The position numbers and the translations under genes were made by a program. The notes under the pieces were generated by a model. That model did no database searches, had not been told where the DNA came from, and saw only the letters and a program-made list of their open reading frames with translations. Positions 33,465-45,130 of a DNA stretch of 64,000 bases are shown here, one piece after another. Each line of letters opens with the position of its first letter. Position 1 is the stretch's first letter. Location of the stretch: assembly GCA_002917775.1 (NCBI GenBank), contig KZ627153.1:654278-718277 (forward strand), written 5' to 3'. The DNA is from Glaciozyma antarctica PI12. Its lineage: Eukaryota > Basidiomycota > Microbotryomycetes > Kriegeriales > Camptobasidiaceae.

Positions 33465-34017
33465 TCAACGCAGCTTCTTCTTGAATCCGCCAGGACGAGA
33501 TTCGTGTAGTTTGAGATAGTCGACTCCTCCCAGAACGCCCTGCAAGAAACCATCAGCTCCTCCCCTTCGCAACAACACAACGAGCGCACCTTGCCACTCT
33601 TGCCCTTGTCACCACCCTTGCCCCTACTCCGTCCCAACAGCTTGTCCTTGCCCTTAATCATCAACCTCCTTCGCTCCCCTCCCGCGCTGCCTTGATCTTA
33701 TCCTTAAGCGACTTCTTCTTCCCTCCCTCCCTCCCACCATCCGTCGCCTGTCCCTCCTCTCCCGCCGGCACACTCATCTCCTTGTCCGACCCTGCAGGAG
33801 AAGCAGCCGCAGAGGAATCCAGTGACATTGGGTCGTAGTCCGCCAGTTGCGTGAGGCGTCGCTTGGCGGAGGTGTTGAAGAGAGGGATGGCGGAGCGGGT
33901 TGCGAGGTCGGGGGAGAGGGAGCGGCGCCGTTCTTGGTGTAGTGGAGCTGTGTTGAGAGTTCGCGAAACCTTCTCCGCCTTGGTAGGCCGCTTCATGTTC
34001 TTTGCGCTGCGTCCCAT
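33465..34017 (-). CDS. Small basic protein, possibly ribosome-biogenesis (Alb1-like)
   Basis: Starts MGRSAKNMKRPTKAEKVSRT, a basic N-terminus, then a Ser/Ala-rich middle, GKKKSLKDKIKAAREG, and a very basic segment (MIKGKDKLLGRSRGKGG). A final exon across a canonical intron reads VDYLKLHESRPGGFKKKLR. The frame between REG and the MIKGK segment needs one extra G in a four-G run (33676-33679 on the plus strand); otherwise the protein stops early as ...REGSEGG. The layout, basic ends plus a C-terminal DYxxLHxxRPGG-type block, resembles small nucleolar ribosome-assembly proteins such as Alb1, but I am not sure of the family. Confidence 0.55.
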
Positions 34018-34420
34018 CGTGAAAGAGGTTGGGTGGTGCTCTGAGGGAAGGCGGGCAGGTGGGCAGGTGCTGGGTGCGTGGCGCGAGCTGTACGGTACTA
34101 AAGACGCTGTGGTGGTACTCTGAGCTCCTTGGACGTTCAGCAGCTGGATCCGAGGTGGTGGAAGGTGTTCAGGAGACGGCACTCGAAAAGTCGTCGGCCG
34201 TCTCCTTTCTCCTCCCAATTCTTTCGCCGACTCCGCACTTTCAGGATCAACTTGCAGGACAGCTTACAGATTACTAGGAACGAGCTCGGAAAGCAGTACG
34301 ACCAACGACCGAAGCCAGGTGAGTTGTCCTTCGCCGAGCAATCGAGCTCATCGTATTGGGCCCTGCTCGAGGTGTAGCTGCTCTCGATCTCAGCTAACGA
34401 GCTCAGCTTGCAGGACTAGA
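34018..34420. other. Divergent promoter region with a leader intron
   Basis: About 400 bases between the divergent starts at 34017 (minus) and 34421 (plus). Just before 34421 there is an intron-like stretch (donor GTGTAG, branch GCTAAC, acceptor TTGCAG at 34413), so the plus-strand transcript probably has an intron in its 5' leader. Confidence 0.5.
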
Positions 34421-37273
34421 ATGATCATGTCAGGCAAGGTGGTCCGCTACGCCGCCTGTAGGTGCGCCTCGACGTCGACCTCGAGTCCCTGCCACCACGC
34501 TCCTCCCCATCCGCACTTCCTAAACCAGCTCCTAGACCTCCGAAACGCGCACCTTTGGTCCCCGCCTTCTCCTACACTGCACCTCTCTGGGAACGGCACT
34601 GGTTCAAGCCCTCGCGCACGAGCTCAGACAGCTGGATCCGACTCAGCCGCACCACTCCCTCTCGACCTCCCCCCCTCCCCGCCTCTCCCCGCCGGTCGAA
34701 ACCTTCCTCTCCGCCCACTGCAAACCCGACCGACACTCTTCCGCTCCTTGGCAAATACCTCTCGCTCCGAAACTCGTCGCATCGATTCCTTGGAAGCTTG
34801 CATCACCGGAGAGGACCGCAGACGCTCTTGCGCGCGGCAAACGAGCTCGATATGCCGCTCGTGGGGAGGTTGGTGCTCGAGGATTTGCGGGACCTCAGAG
34901 AGAAGGGAGCGGAGGGGTGGGAGACGGGCTACAGGCAGACGAAGGAGGCGTTGGATGGCCCGTCGGAGAAACCGAGCTGGATGGAGGAGGATAGGGAGAA
35001 GCACGAGGCTGTTGCGATCGTTGGGAAGGGGCTTGGAGAGCTTGCGGGGGAAGGGACGACGGATGCAAAAGGGAAGAAGGGGAGGCGGGAGAGAAGGGAG
35101 GCGACGAGGGAGTTGTCGCGGGAGCACCTGCACTGGGTCGACGCGAGGGAGGCCCTCGTATTCATCGTCGAGTCGCGATCGAGGGAGAGTCCGCTGCCGG
35201 ATGCGATTTTGCAAGAGGAGCCGGACCTCGACACGGTGGGCCGACTTCGCAAGCTCTGGACGACCTTCACCTCGTCGAATGCGCTCGACACTGTCGAAGA
35301 CTTCTCCCTCGCTCTCTTCTTTCTCCACTTCCTCGCGACGCCTCAATCTACGCCTCCCCTTCTCCCCCTCGCCCTTGAAGTCTTCCAGCACCTCCTCGAC
35401 ACCTCCCTCTCCGACGAAAGCGTAGCCGAAGCCCCCACCGACCCCTCCCTCCCTCGTACTGTTGTCGTTCAAACCCTCCTCCTCCGCACCATCGTCTCAG
35501 CAGCACTAGACGACTCGCTCTTCCTCCTCGCCATCGCCTCCCTCCACTCCCTCGATCGCCTCCATACCGCCCACCCCGCATTGAGCACCGACAAAATCGA
35601 TCTCGACCTCCTCGAATCGACCCTCGCTTCCCTCCTCTCCTCCCTCTACGCCGCACGACAGTCGACTTATCGCCCTACGGCCCTCTCTCCTTCCCATCCT
35701 CTTCTCCAGTCCCATTCTCTACTCCTATTCACTACTCCCGCGCTGGGCTCCAGCATCGCACGACGATTCTCTTGAGCCCGTCGTCGCAGGGTCTACCACC
35801 GAATTACTCGGAGAGTTCGCGACGGAAGCGGCCGAGCGAGGACGGTGGGACCTCTTGGGAGAGGTGTGGGAGCTATGGGGGGACGGACCGAAGGGGAGAG
35901 GATGGGTGATGCAGGGCCAGAGGGCAAATTTGCTCAGATGGTACGGAGGAGACGCGCCGTTTGGAGTGTATGGAGTTGGGGAGGAGAGGGAGGAAGGAAC
36001 GAGGTCGTCTAGGACGTTGAGGCCGAGAGAGTTTGCAGAACTGGCGGCGGCGACGTTTGGTGCGGCGGGGAGGGGAGAGGGAGGATTGGCGGAATGGACG
36101 AGGGAGGAGAAGCAGAAGTGGATTGAGCTGCTTTGCTCCTCTCGAGCGGCGGGAGGGCGGACGCGCGATCTGGCGAGGAGGTTTTACATCCTTTTCGCTG
36201 AGGAGGGGACGCAGAAGCGCTCGCCGTTCGTGCTGAGCGGCAAGGCGCTCCTGGCTCTCGTACGCGTGTCGACTCCGCCAGTCGGGAACGCCGAGAAGTT
36301 CGCAGCCACAATCGTCAAGCACTTTATCGCCAGCATCACCTCCCCCGGCTCCCCCTACTCGTCCCCCTCCCGCATCATCGAGCACTACGACCTCACGACC
36401 CTCGCCCACTGCTACGCCCTCCTCGGTGACCCCTCCTCGGCCGCCCAAGTCTACCGCAAGCTCCTCGACCAGAAGATGCTCCCCGATTCGACCGACGTCG
36501 AGCTTATCCTCGCGGCCGCAGCAAGGAGGAGACCTACCGATGCGATCCTGTACCTCCGCATGGCGGCGGGCGCAGGGATTGTCATCAGTCGCGAGATGCT
36601 CGAGGGCGTCATCCTCGCTACGATCACGCACCACCGACTCCAGCGCGAGGAGTACGGGCAAGCGGTGCAGACGCTCCTTCGTCTCGCGGACGAGTTCCGC
36701 ATGTCGAAACCGGATGTCCGCCAGCTGCGAGAGCTGGTCGAGACGATGATCGACGAGCAGAAGCCTGGCAAGAATGCCAACGTGCGTCAAATTCTAGGTG
36801 TAGACGGCGAGGACGTGCAGCTGCTCGCGCTGCGGGCGACGCTTCGCAAGGCGCAGAGGAAGGGATCTTGGCGCTCGTCGATCACGCTATATCGTGCGGC
36901 GATCAAGGCGGGAGTCTTGGACGAGGACGCCCTGCGAACGACGTTGTCGACACTCCTCGTTTGGAGTCGACGGAGCACGCCCGAGGAGAAGGACGAGATC
37001 AACGACTCGAGCGTCGAGTTCATCGACCACGCCGTCTCGGCGCCGACGCCGCTCCTGACGAAGATAAGCACGTTCGAGCTCGCGCTCAAGTGTGCCGTCA
37101 AGATGGGCGACTTTGGCGCGATCGTCGAGTTGAAGGAGAGGATGAGTGAGGGAGAGGTGGAGCCGACGAGCGAGGTGCGGGAAGTCGTTAGGAGGGCAGC
37201 GATTACGTTGGTGGGGAAGGAGGTGGTGGAGAAAGAGGGAGGGTGGCTGCTGCATGTAGCGAAGAAAGACTGA
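34421..37273 (+). CDS. Pentatricopeptide-repeat-like mitochondrial protein
   Basis: A large, mostly helical protein of about 920 residues. ATG 34421 reads MIMSGKVVRYAAS across a 75-base intron into SPRPPKRAPLVPAFSYTAPL, a basic, Ser/Pro-rich N-terminus that fits mitochondrial import. The second half shows PPR-like helical repeats (HYDLTTLAHCYALLGDPSSA with AQVYRKLLDQKMLPDSTDVE; ITLYRAAIKAGVLDEDALRT). PPR proteins of this kind control processing or translation of single mitochondrial mRNAs. One break: the first long frame ends at TGA 35773-35775, while the second frame is open from about 35700 and continues to 37273 with no usable intron, so a one-base error or a real frameshift lies near 35700-35775. 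Which mitochondrial RNA it serves cannot be told. Confidence 0.65.
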
Positions 37274-37314
37274 ACGCCAAGCATGGGAGGAATACAATCC
37301 TAGATTCGCAGGCC

Positions 37315-39742
37315 TCACTTGGCCATCTTCGCCTTGTTCCGCTCCACCGCCTCCTTCGCCTTCTTCTCCCTCCACTCGCACCCCGATTCGAACTCGCAGG
37401 TCCTGCATTCTCGCAATCAGCTTCTCTCCTCCGCAACCGAACGAATAGAGCAAGAAAAACGCACCGACACCTGCTCGTCTGCTCCAAGCTCACTCCCTCA
37501 GGCTCCCTCTCGCCCTTCCAAAGTTTAACGACCCCGTCGAGCCACCGCGAAAGCTCCACCTCGTCGTACTCGAACGACTTGGTTCCAATGAGGGTTCCCT
37601 CGAGGACTTCTTCGGGCGAAGAGGGCGGGAGAGGCTCGATGGGAGGCGGGGGAGGTGGAGTTTGGGGAGTTTGGGCGACGGTAGGGGGAGGCGAGGGTTT
37701 TCGTCGTTTTGGTGTGCGAGGGGGAGAATCTGGGTCGTATAGCGCGAGGTTGACGAGGGTTGGCGCGGTTGTTGTTCGGCGTCGACGGAGGTTGTAGCGA
37801 GGTACTGCGCTGGTAGGGTCGACCTGGGAGTTGGGAGGGAGGTCCATGTCGTCGATGAGAAGGTCGAGAGAGGGTTCGACGACGGGATCCAAGTCCATCG
37901 AGTCGTTAGCCAGCAGCAGCGCAGGATCCCCGACGAATGGAAACGCCACCTGCGTGCCAGGAAATTCCTCCATCGGTTCGCGCAGACCTTCGACCCCGAC
38001 CGTCTCTTGACTACCTCCTTCTTCCACCACCATCTCCTGAACCTTCTCCTCCAAGCTCATCGCAATAGCCCTCTCCAACTCGACCGCCTCATCATCCTCC
38101 GTCGGTCCCTCTCGCTCCGCCTCCAAACTCGCCTGGATCGCTCTCGCCAAGTCCTCCTGCTCCAACTGCTGCTGCGTCTTCCGCTTTGGCTTCCACCGCT
38201 TGACTGTATTCCGCAATCGATAGCTAATCTCGAGCTTCGTGTCCAGCGGATCCTTCGTCGGAGTCCCGCCGAGCAGATCTCCGTAGCTCTGCAGGACGAG
38301 AACAAACTCGGCGAGATTCGTCGCTGGCCCTAGCGTCGCTTCGAGGGATGAGCCGATGAGAATAGGTTGAATCGAGGCGAGGAAGTCGGGGGAGAAGGGT
38401 GCGAGAGGGTCGAGGGAGAGGTGGGCGTAGAGTCGAGGCCAGGGGAATGATTGGCGGGGATCTGGAAGGATCGCTTGTGCATCTGCGAGGTCGATTTGGG
38501 AGGATAGGAGACGACGGTAGAGCATGATTTGTAGGCGAGCGGCGCGCGATTCGCCTTTAGGCGGGAGAGAACGATTATACCTAACTCGGCGGGTCAGCGA
38601 ACGTGCGAAGGTCGCGAGGAAGAAGAACGCACCGAGTCTTGGTGTCGCTGACGACAAAGCCCCATCGCACCGAGGGCAGGACTTCAGCTTCAACTGCTGC
38701 GGCTTGGTCAACTGCTCGCTCCTTCCCTTTGCGACTGGGTGAGGCCACTGGAGAGAAGTATTCGACGATCTTCTTCTGCGCGTTGTCGGCCGTCGTGAGA
38801 GTCAAATTCTTGGGAGAGGCTGATGTGACCGTCGGAAGAGGAAGTGGCGGAAGTGCGGAAGAGCTGGCGGTGGGAGGTGCCGGAAGGTCGAACTCGCGAC
38901 GGTCGACCTCGTCAATCACTCCGAAAACGAGGAATTCATCCACGAATCCTACGACGGGAATCTCGCGCTGCCGAGAGAGAGAAAGGGTCAGCAATCCTAC
39001 CTCGCAGCGCGCAAGAACCACGCACAGCTCGTCCCGTCTCGAGCAGCGTCTCCAGCGCCACCATCGTGTTGAGCAGTCGCAGGCCCCACCACTCCTCCTT
39101 CCCCATCACAGCAACCTTGACCGGTTCCACGTCTCCCATCACCTCCTTTTCCAGAACCGTATGGACCGCCTTCCCCTTGTCCAGAATGACCTCCCGCGCG
39201 ACAGTTCGTTTGAGATCGAGAGGGATCGAGACGCCGGTTGAAGAGATGATCTCGGTCGGTCTTTGAGAGGGGGGAAGATGAGCTTTGGAGCCGAGGCGGT
39301 AGGCATGCTGGACCTGCGGGGTTGAGGAGGTCAGGGGGCTGAGGAGGGAGCGAGCAGGACGAGACGCACCTCACACCAGCTTGGGCCGACGAGGTCAGAG
39401 ACGGATAGAGCTCCCCAGCCACGCTGTTTACGGTACCGCTCCCTGCGCTACGAGGTCAGCGTGCTCTCCCACCGCTCCGAAACAACAGACGCACCAGAGG
39501 CTCTTCTTCCTCTCCGGCTGCTCCTCCGCGCCTCCGAGTGCTGCAAGCGCTTCCGATGATAAAGTCGGCGTATCCTGTAGTCCCGCTGAGGTCGATGCGG
39601 TGGGCGCAGCTTCGAGAGCGACTTCTACGCGACGACGGCCCGTGTTGTTGGAGGAGGGGAGAATGGGTGTGGATTCGATGGCCTGCAGCTGCGTCTCGAG
39701 AGTGTCGTCCCATTCGATCTCGTCGCCGTAGTCTGAGCTCAT
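37315..39742 (-). CDS. EXO5: Exonuclease V (Exo5/Dem1) with two ubiquitin-interacting motifs
   Basis: PD-(D/E)XK-type single-strand exonuclease with an iron-sulfur cluster. Seen: SVSDLVGPSWCEVQHAYRL (first Cys ligand), then GKAVHTVLEKEV, VVGFVDEFLVFGVIDEV (metal site), RWGFVVSDTKTRYNRSLPP (D...K motif), ARLQIMLYRRLL, and the C-terminal Cys cluster TSRCRTCEFESGCEW. Exo5 degrades single-stranded DNA in mitochondria (yeast) or at nuclear crosslinks and stalled forks (human). Unusually, two tandem UIM-type helices sit in the middle: EDLARAIQASLEAE and ELERAIAMSLEEK (minus strand, about 38170-38055). They are followed by a long disordered, acidic and Pro-rich insert before the last catalytic block. 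The N-terminus is acidic rather than a mitochondrial presequence, so nuclear action is more likely. All introns are in frame. Confidence 0.9.
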
Positions 39743-39981
39743 CGCAGTGGCATGCGGGGAGGGTGAAGGAGGGAGAGAACGTCGCGAAGCTCAAGCCTGA
39801 GCGAAAGCAGGCGCGCTGCGCGTGCTCTTGCGTCTGTTGGCCGTCCATCGAGCTTTCTTTCTCAGCGCGGGGAGCTCGGCGAAAGCACTGGGCTGTCTCG
39901 AGAGCAGGCAGACGAAAGAGAGGAAGCCTGAGTCAAGCGCTCCTCGCCAGCTTCTCTAACAAGGTCCATCTCCCATTCCAA

Positions 39982-41708
39982 CTACCTCCTCGACGCCTCA
40001 TAAAACAATCCCGCCCCTCCATACCGCACTCCAAACGCCACCGCACTCCCCGCCACCTGCACCCCGAGCATCCACATCGTCAACCGATCCTCCTTCATCG
40101 GGCCCCTCATCACCAGAATCAAATTCAAGATCGTGAAATTCGAGCACCCGACCACCTCCCCCTTCTCCCCTCGTACCAGCCTCAACAACCCCAGTGCCGC
40201 CAGCGCCTCCAACATCCACTTGACGACGCCTCTCGGCGGACGAGGAAGCGGTGCGAAAGAGGGTTCGAGGAGTCCCGTACGCTCGTTGTACCGCGGGAGT
40301 CGGTGGCGTGGGCAGGGGATAATGCCGGAGAGTTGAGGGAGGGAGTAGAGAAAGTTGAAGATTTGGGGGAGGAAGAAGAGGAGGAGCGTCTTGGAGAAAT
40401 GGCCGAGGATACCGACGACTGCGAAGGCCATGCCGGAGAAGTAGCAGAAGGTGTCGCCGATGAAGGCGCGGGCGGGGTACCTGTGTCATTGAATGAGTGG
40501 ACGCAGACGCAGATGAGGGATAAGGAACGAACCAATTGTGCTTGAGGAGGCCGAGGCAGACGCCGATGAGAGGGAGCATCAGGTACAAGCTGAAGAGGTG
40601 GCGGTCGGCGAGCTCGGCGCTCCCGCGTGCGAGACCGAGGCCTATGATAGTGGGAGAGGAGGAGGATGGAAAGAGGAGGGAGATGTCGAGAGTGATGTAG
40701 AGGAGGTCGTTCAGTGCGATAGAGAGGGCTATCACGAGAGCTTGGCCGACCTGCGAGGCGTGTTAGCAGATCAAAGAGCAAGGAGGAATAAGCGCGCACC
40801 TCGACGCCGTTCACTCCTGCGAGGATGTTGATGCTGTTGGTGCAGAAAGTCGAAAGCATCGACATGTAGACGTAATATAGCGGGCCTGGCGTCGCGAATC
40901 AGCAGGAGCCTGACAGACGAGGAGATAGTGATACGTACCTAAATGTAGGACTCCACTCGTGCCCTCGATGCCCAGGAGACGTCGCAATCCCAAGACCTTT
41001 GGCAGCACGACGTCCGTCACGCCGTGTCCAGCAGCGTACGTGACGAGCAGCGGTACCGAAGCAATCACTGAGCACGCATATAGTTTAGCTGCCTCCTTGT
41101 CGCTATTTCCACGTCGCGCACGCACCTGGGATCGGCAGCTTGAACCTCCAGCGAATGTCGAAGACGTCGTCCATGAAGCCGAGAAACGTCGCCGTGAGCA
41201 AGCTCAGCAAGCTCGCGAGGTACGTCGCGAAGGAGTGGTGCGGGAATACGATCGAGGTGTCGAGAAGGAGGTTACACGCCGCTGCTGAGGCCGAATCGAT
41301 CGGGGAGGTCATGTTGAGAGTGGGGAAGGAGGTGCTGGCGGAGGGGAGGAGGTGGGAGAGGTAGGGGAGGGGGGCGAATAAGGAGAGGAGGAGGATGTAG
41401 ACGGAAGCGCCTATTACGCCTGTTGCTTCTGGTCTACGTAGGGTTAGCTAGCTCCACGAACGTGGCGAGGGTGGAGCTCACAACACCAGTCCGCGTCTTG
41501 TTGACGCCGCAACCTCGCCGATCGCTGCTCCTGGTACAGGGTCCTCGTCCCGCTTGAAGCCAGCCTTGAGCATGTCAACCCCTCCCAGTCCCTTCGCTAC
41601 GAGACCAGGGCCGAGTATCGGAACGAGCGTGGCCGTGAGCTTGTAGGCGACGAAGCTGAGGAGGACGGAAGCTCCCAGCGTAAGAGCTGGCTCCGACGGC
41701 GTGCTCAT
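39982..41708 (-). CDS. ALG7: UDP-GlcNAc:dolichyl-phosphate GlcNAc-1-phosphotransferase
   Basis: First enzyme of lipid-linked oligosaccharide synthesis, in the ER membrane; the target of tunicamycin. Family blocks: [51 protein letters not shown] (acidic metal site), [39 protein letters not shown] and [17 protein letters not shown]. There are about ten membrane segments. The first exon-exon junction is canonical (donor GTGAGC after GGACTGGTGTT, branch GCTAAC). The C-terminal part has [15 protein letters not shown]. It is intact. The start at 41708 lies 300 bases from the start of the divergent sugar transporter. Confidence 0.95.
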
Positions 41709-42008
41709 GACTGCACTGATTAGGCTGTGTCAGGTTTGGCGTTTTGAGGGAAGGGAGCGAGGGGAAGAGAAGCGCCGCACCTCGAGGAGGTCTTGGCCAG
41801 CTTCGCCCTTCGACTTCTTAGTCTTCTCACTACTCGCTTCGACACACAAAACGGCACCCACGGCGACCCTGTGCCAGCTGAGCTCGCAGCCAACTCCACC
41901 CAGCCGCACCGTTCGCGGTATCCCCACCTCTCCGCCCTCTCGCCTCCCTCACGGCTCCAGCAGCAACCACCTCTCTCGCCCCGCTCACCGGAGCTCAACT
42001 TCGCCAAG
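41709..42008. promoter_or_regulatory. Divergent promoter region, ALG7 / sugar transporter
   Basis: Exactly 300 bases separate the two start codons on opposite strands, so both promoters and 5' leaders must fit here. No specific factor site was recognised. Confidence 0.5.
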
Positions 42009-44556
42009 ATGGACAGCGCACCACAAAGTACATCACGGATGGTCGGCAACAAGCTTCTCCATCTCCTGCTTCGTGAGTCCTCATCTCACCGCTCACAGTA
42101 GCGAACCGCGCGGGACCACCTTGCCAGGCTTCGCTTGGAGTGTTCCTCTTTGGCTACGATCAGTAAGGCGCTCGGTCAGGGTATAGGCTAGCTGATGCTC
42201 GACGCGCGCATCATGTCGGGCATTCTCACTGGGCCCTACTTCCTGAGCTACTTCAACCGCCCTGACAAGTCNNNNNNNNNNNNNNNNNNNNNNNNNNNNN
42301 NNNNNNNNNNGGCCCTACTTCCTGAGCTACTTCAACCGCCCTGACAAGTCCGCTCAGCTTCCTTTGCGCTCAAAGAGAGCATTTAACTAACCTCCTTGCA
42401 CGCAGGTACGAGATTGGAACGATGGTGGCAATCCTCGGTGCGGCTGCTCCCCTCTCTATCGCGTCCCGGGCCCCCGCGCTAACGATGACTTCATCTGCAG
42501 AGATTGGAGCTTTCGGTACGCCTGCGCTGAGAGGAGAGGAGGGTGTGAAGAGTACAAGGGACAGCTAACACGCTCTCACAGTGACCTCTCTCCTCGCCGG
42601 ACGCGTTGGCGACATCTTCGGCAGACGAATGACCCTCCTCGCGGGCGCACTCATCTTCACCGTCGGCGGCGTCTTCCAGACCTTCACGACGGGGTTCAAG
42701 ATGATGGTGTTCGGTCGCATCGTCTCCGGCTTCGGCGTGGGATTTCTCTCGTGCGTCCTCCCCTCTCCTCGCTCTCGCGGAACTAACTCGCTTCGCAGCA
42801 TGATCGTCCCCGTGTACCAATCCGAGATCTCTGCCGCCGAGAACCGCGGCAAGCTCGCCTGCATCGAATTCACCGGCAACATCGTCGGCTACGCGTCCTC
42901 AGTCTGGATCGACTACTTTGCGTCCTTCATCCCCTCCGACCTCTCCTGGCGCATTCCTCTCAGCGTCCAGTGCATCATCGGCCTCATTCTTGCCGGCGGG
43001 ACGCTTTTCATTCCGGAATCGCCGAGGTGGTTGCTGGATAATGACATGGACGAGGAGGGGATGAGGATTCTCGCGGACCTTCATGGGGAAGGGAATCCCG
43101 ACGACCCGAAGGCGAGGGACGAGTTTAGGGAGATCAAGGAGACGGTCCTGGCGGATGTGCGTTGCTCTCATCTCGGAGACGAAGGAGAGAGCGAAGCTGA
43201 TGCGCGACGCAGAGGTTGATTGGAGATCGGGGGTACAGAGCGATGTGGAGGCGGTACAGGACGCGAGTGCTGATCGCTATGAGCGCTCAAGCGTTTGCGC
43301 AACTGGTGAGTTGCCTCGACCTCTTCGCGGGCGACGAGCTGATGTATTTGATTCGCAGAACGGCATTAATGGTGAGAGTTCGCAACGTTCTGCGGCTGGA
43401 CGATTAGCTGAACTCCTTTGCTACGCAGTCATTTCTTATTACGCGCCGCTCGTGTTTGAGTCGGCTGGATGGATTGGTCGTGACGCCATCTTGATGGTAC
43501 GGTTGTCTCTTGCTCGCCATCAAAAGAACGCACACTCACGCCGCTCCTCGCAGACTGGCATCAACGGAATCAGCGAGTCTTTGACAGCGCTTCTCACAGT
43601 CCAAGCTAACCTCTTTCGCAGTCTACATCCTCTCCACGATCCCGACCTGGTACCTTGTCGACATCTGGGGTCGTCGCCCAATCCTCCTCTCGGGAGCACT
43701 CGTACGTCCTTGCGCGCTGCGGTAAGAATCTCGCTCACTCGCAGCCGCAGGTCATGGCTGCAGCGCTTTCGTCCGTCGGCTACTTCCTGTACTTGGACAA
43801 GTCCTACACGCCGGTCGCAGTCGTTACGTGCGTCATCCTCTTCAACGCCGCGTTCGGCTTCTCGTGGGGTCCTCTACCATGGTACGTGCTCGCGTTACGT
43901 GGTAAATAAGCGGTGCTGATGGAGACGGCGCAGGCTTTACCCTCCGGAGATTCTGCCCCTCACTTTCAGGGTCAAGGGCGTATCGATTTCGACGGCAACA
44001 AACTGGCTCTTCAACTGGATCGTGCGTGATTCCGCTGTGGACTGGAGGAGAGGAGCTGATCGCTTTCCTACGGCGCGCAGGTGGGGCAGTCGACGCCGGT
44101 GTTGCAGGAGACGATTCGCTGGCGATTGTACCCCATGCACGCGTTCTTTTGCCTCTGCAGCTTCGTGGTCGTGTATTTCTTTTACCCAGGTCAGTACTGC
44201 TTTCTCGTACCCTTGGCGACGACAAGCTGAACCTCTTCGACTTGCAGAAACGATGGGCATCCCGCTCGAGGAGATGGGTGCGTTGCGACTCGTCTCGTCC
44301 CCACGCACGCTCGCTGACCACCCGCTCGCCCGTAGACCAACTCTTCGGCGACACGCACCACGGCGACCTCGAATCCGCCTCTCTCATCCGCCGCTCCTCC
44401 GCCGACCTCTCCCCTCCTACTCTCACCAAACGCACTCCGCACGCCGCTTCCTCCTCCCGCTCTCCTCCCGAACCTTCTGGTGCCGGCTCGAACTGGTTCG
44501 GAGCGAGGAAGGCGCCGGCGGCGAATTACCAGACGGTGAGGAGCGAGGAGGAATAG
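42009..44556 (+). CDS. MFS sugar transporter, hexose/H+ symporter type; contains an assembly gap
   Basis: Twelve-segment sugar porter. Signatures: ASLGVFLFGYDQGIMSGILTG, GRVGDIFGRRMTLLAGA, FGRIVSGFGVGFLSMIVPVY, QSEISAAENRGKL, PESPRWLLDND, QLNGINVISYYAPLVFESAG, YLVDIWGRRPILLSGA and PETMGIPLEEMDQLFGD. About 12 exons. An N run at 42272-42310 lies between two identical 40-base copies (42232-42271 and 42311-42350) of the exon encoding GPYFLSYFNRPDKS, so the gap is an unmerged overlap and nothing need be missing. The C-terminal tail is Ser/Pro-rich and cytosolic. Which sugar it carries cannot be told from sequence; it sits at the plasma membrane by family. Confidence 0.9.
42272..42310. other. Assembly gap (39 N) with duplicated flanks
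   Basis: The 40 bases on the left (42232-42271) and right (42311-42350) are identical. The two contig ends overlap and were scaffolded instead of merged. Confidence 0.95.
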
Positions 44557-45130
44557 GATGAGGCGAGGGTGGAGAGATTTAGGGAAGAGGGGGTCGGGGA
44601 GTCGGCGAGTCGACGGTCTGGAGATGGAGGCGTTTTGGGAGAGGATGAGGGAGGAGGATCTGCGCAAGTAGCCGCCTCTCAATTCGCCTCTCGTCGTCGT
44701 CCACCGCACCAACAGCACTCGCCTTTCGCCCTTACGACTACCTCAGCGCTGGACGCCAACCCCGCCGCTTCCCTCTCTTCATTCCTCAGCAACGATCACC
44801 TTCTATCTCGTCACCACCAGCATACTCCCGACCTCGCATCGTAGACGCGCTACTCACGGTGCTCACCTACTCCACCCCATCACGCCCCTCTCTCCCGCTG
44901 CATGATTTGCTTCTCCCCTTCCTCGTCCTCCGTGTTAGTCATGTGCATACCTTTTGTAGCGAAATATAACCAAGTTCGATGAGCTGTGCTTCGTCGACGT
45001 TGAGAAGCCTCGCCCGAGCAGCGGCCCCGGCGCGCTCGTTGACCGAGCCAAGTTCAGCTGCCTCCCTTCCTTCCTTCTCCCCGCCCTCACCTAGGCTACC
45101 CTGAACACCTTCCGCCCCAGGCTATCCTTG
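44557..45130. other. Intergenic region, no gene seen
   Basis: About 570 bases. A plus-strand frame at 44569-44844 follows the transporter stop directly and is Gly/Glu then His/Pro-rich; I do not support it as a gene. The rest is presumed 3' end and promoter of the next gene. Confidence 0.45.

Noticed and set aside
34624-35472. Minus-strand frame of 282 codons
   Set aside because: Antisense to the PPR-like gene, whose sense frame has better codon use.
39538-40545. Plus-strand frame of 335 codons
   Set aside because: Antisense to the conserved C-terminal half of ALG7 and the start of EXO5; basic low-complexity text with no domain.
41400-41540. Apparent non-GT splice donor in ALG7 exon 1
   Set aside because: A normal GTGAGC donor further on, with branch GCTAAC and acceptor TAG, gives [11 protein letters not shown] in frame.
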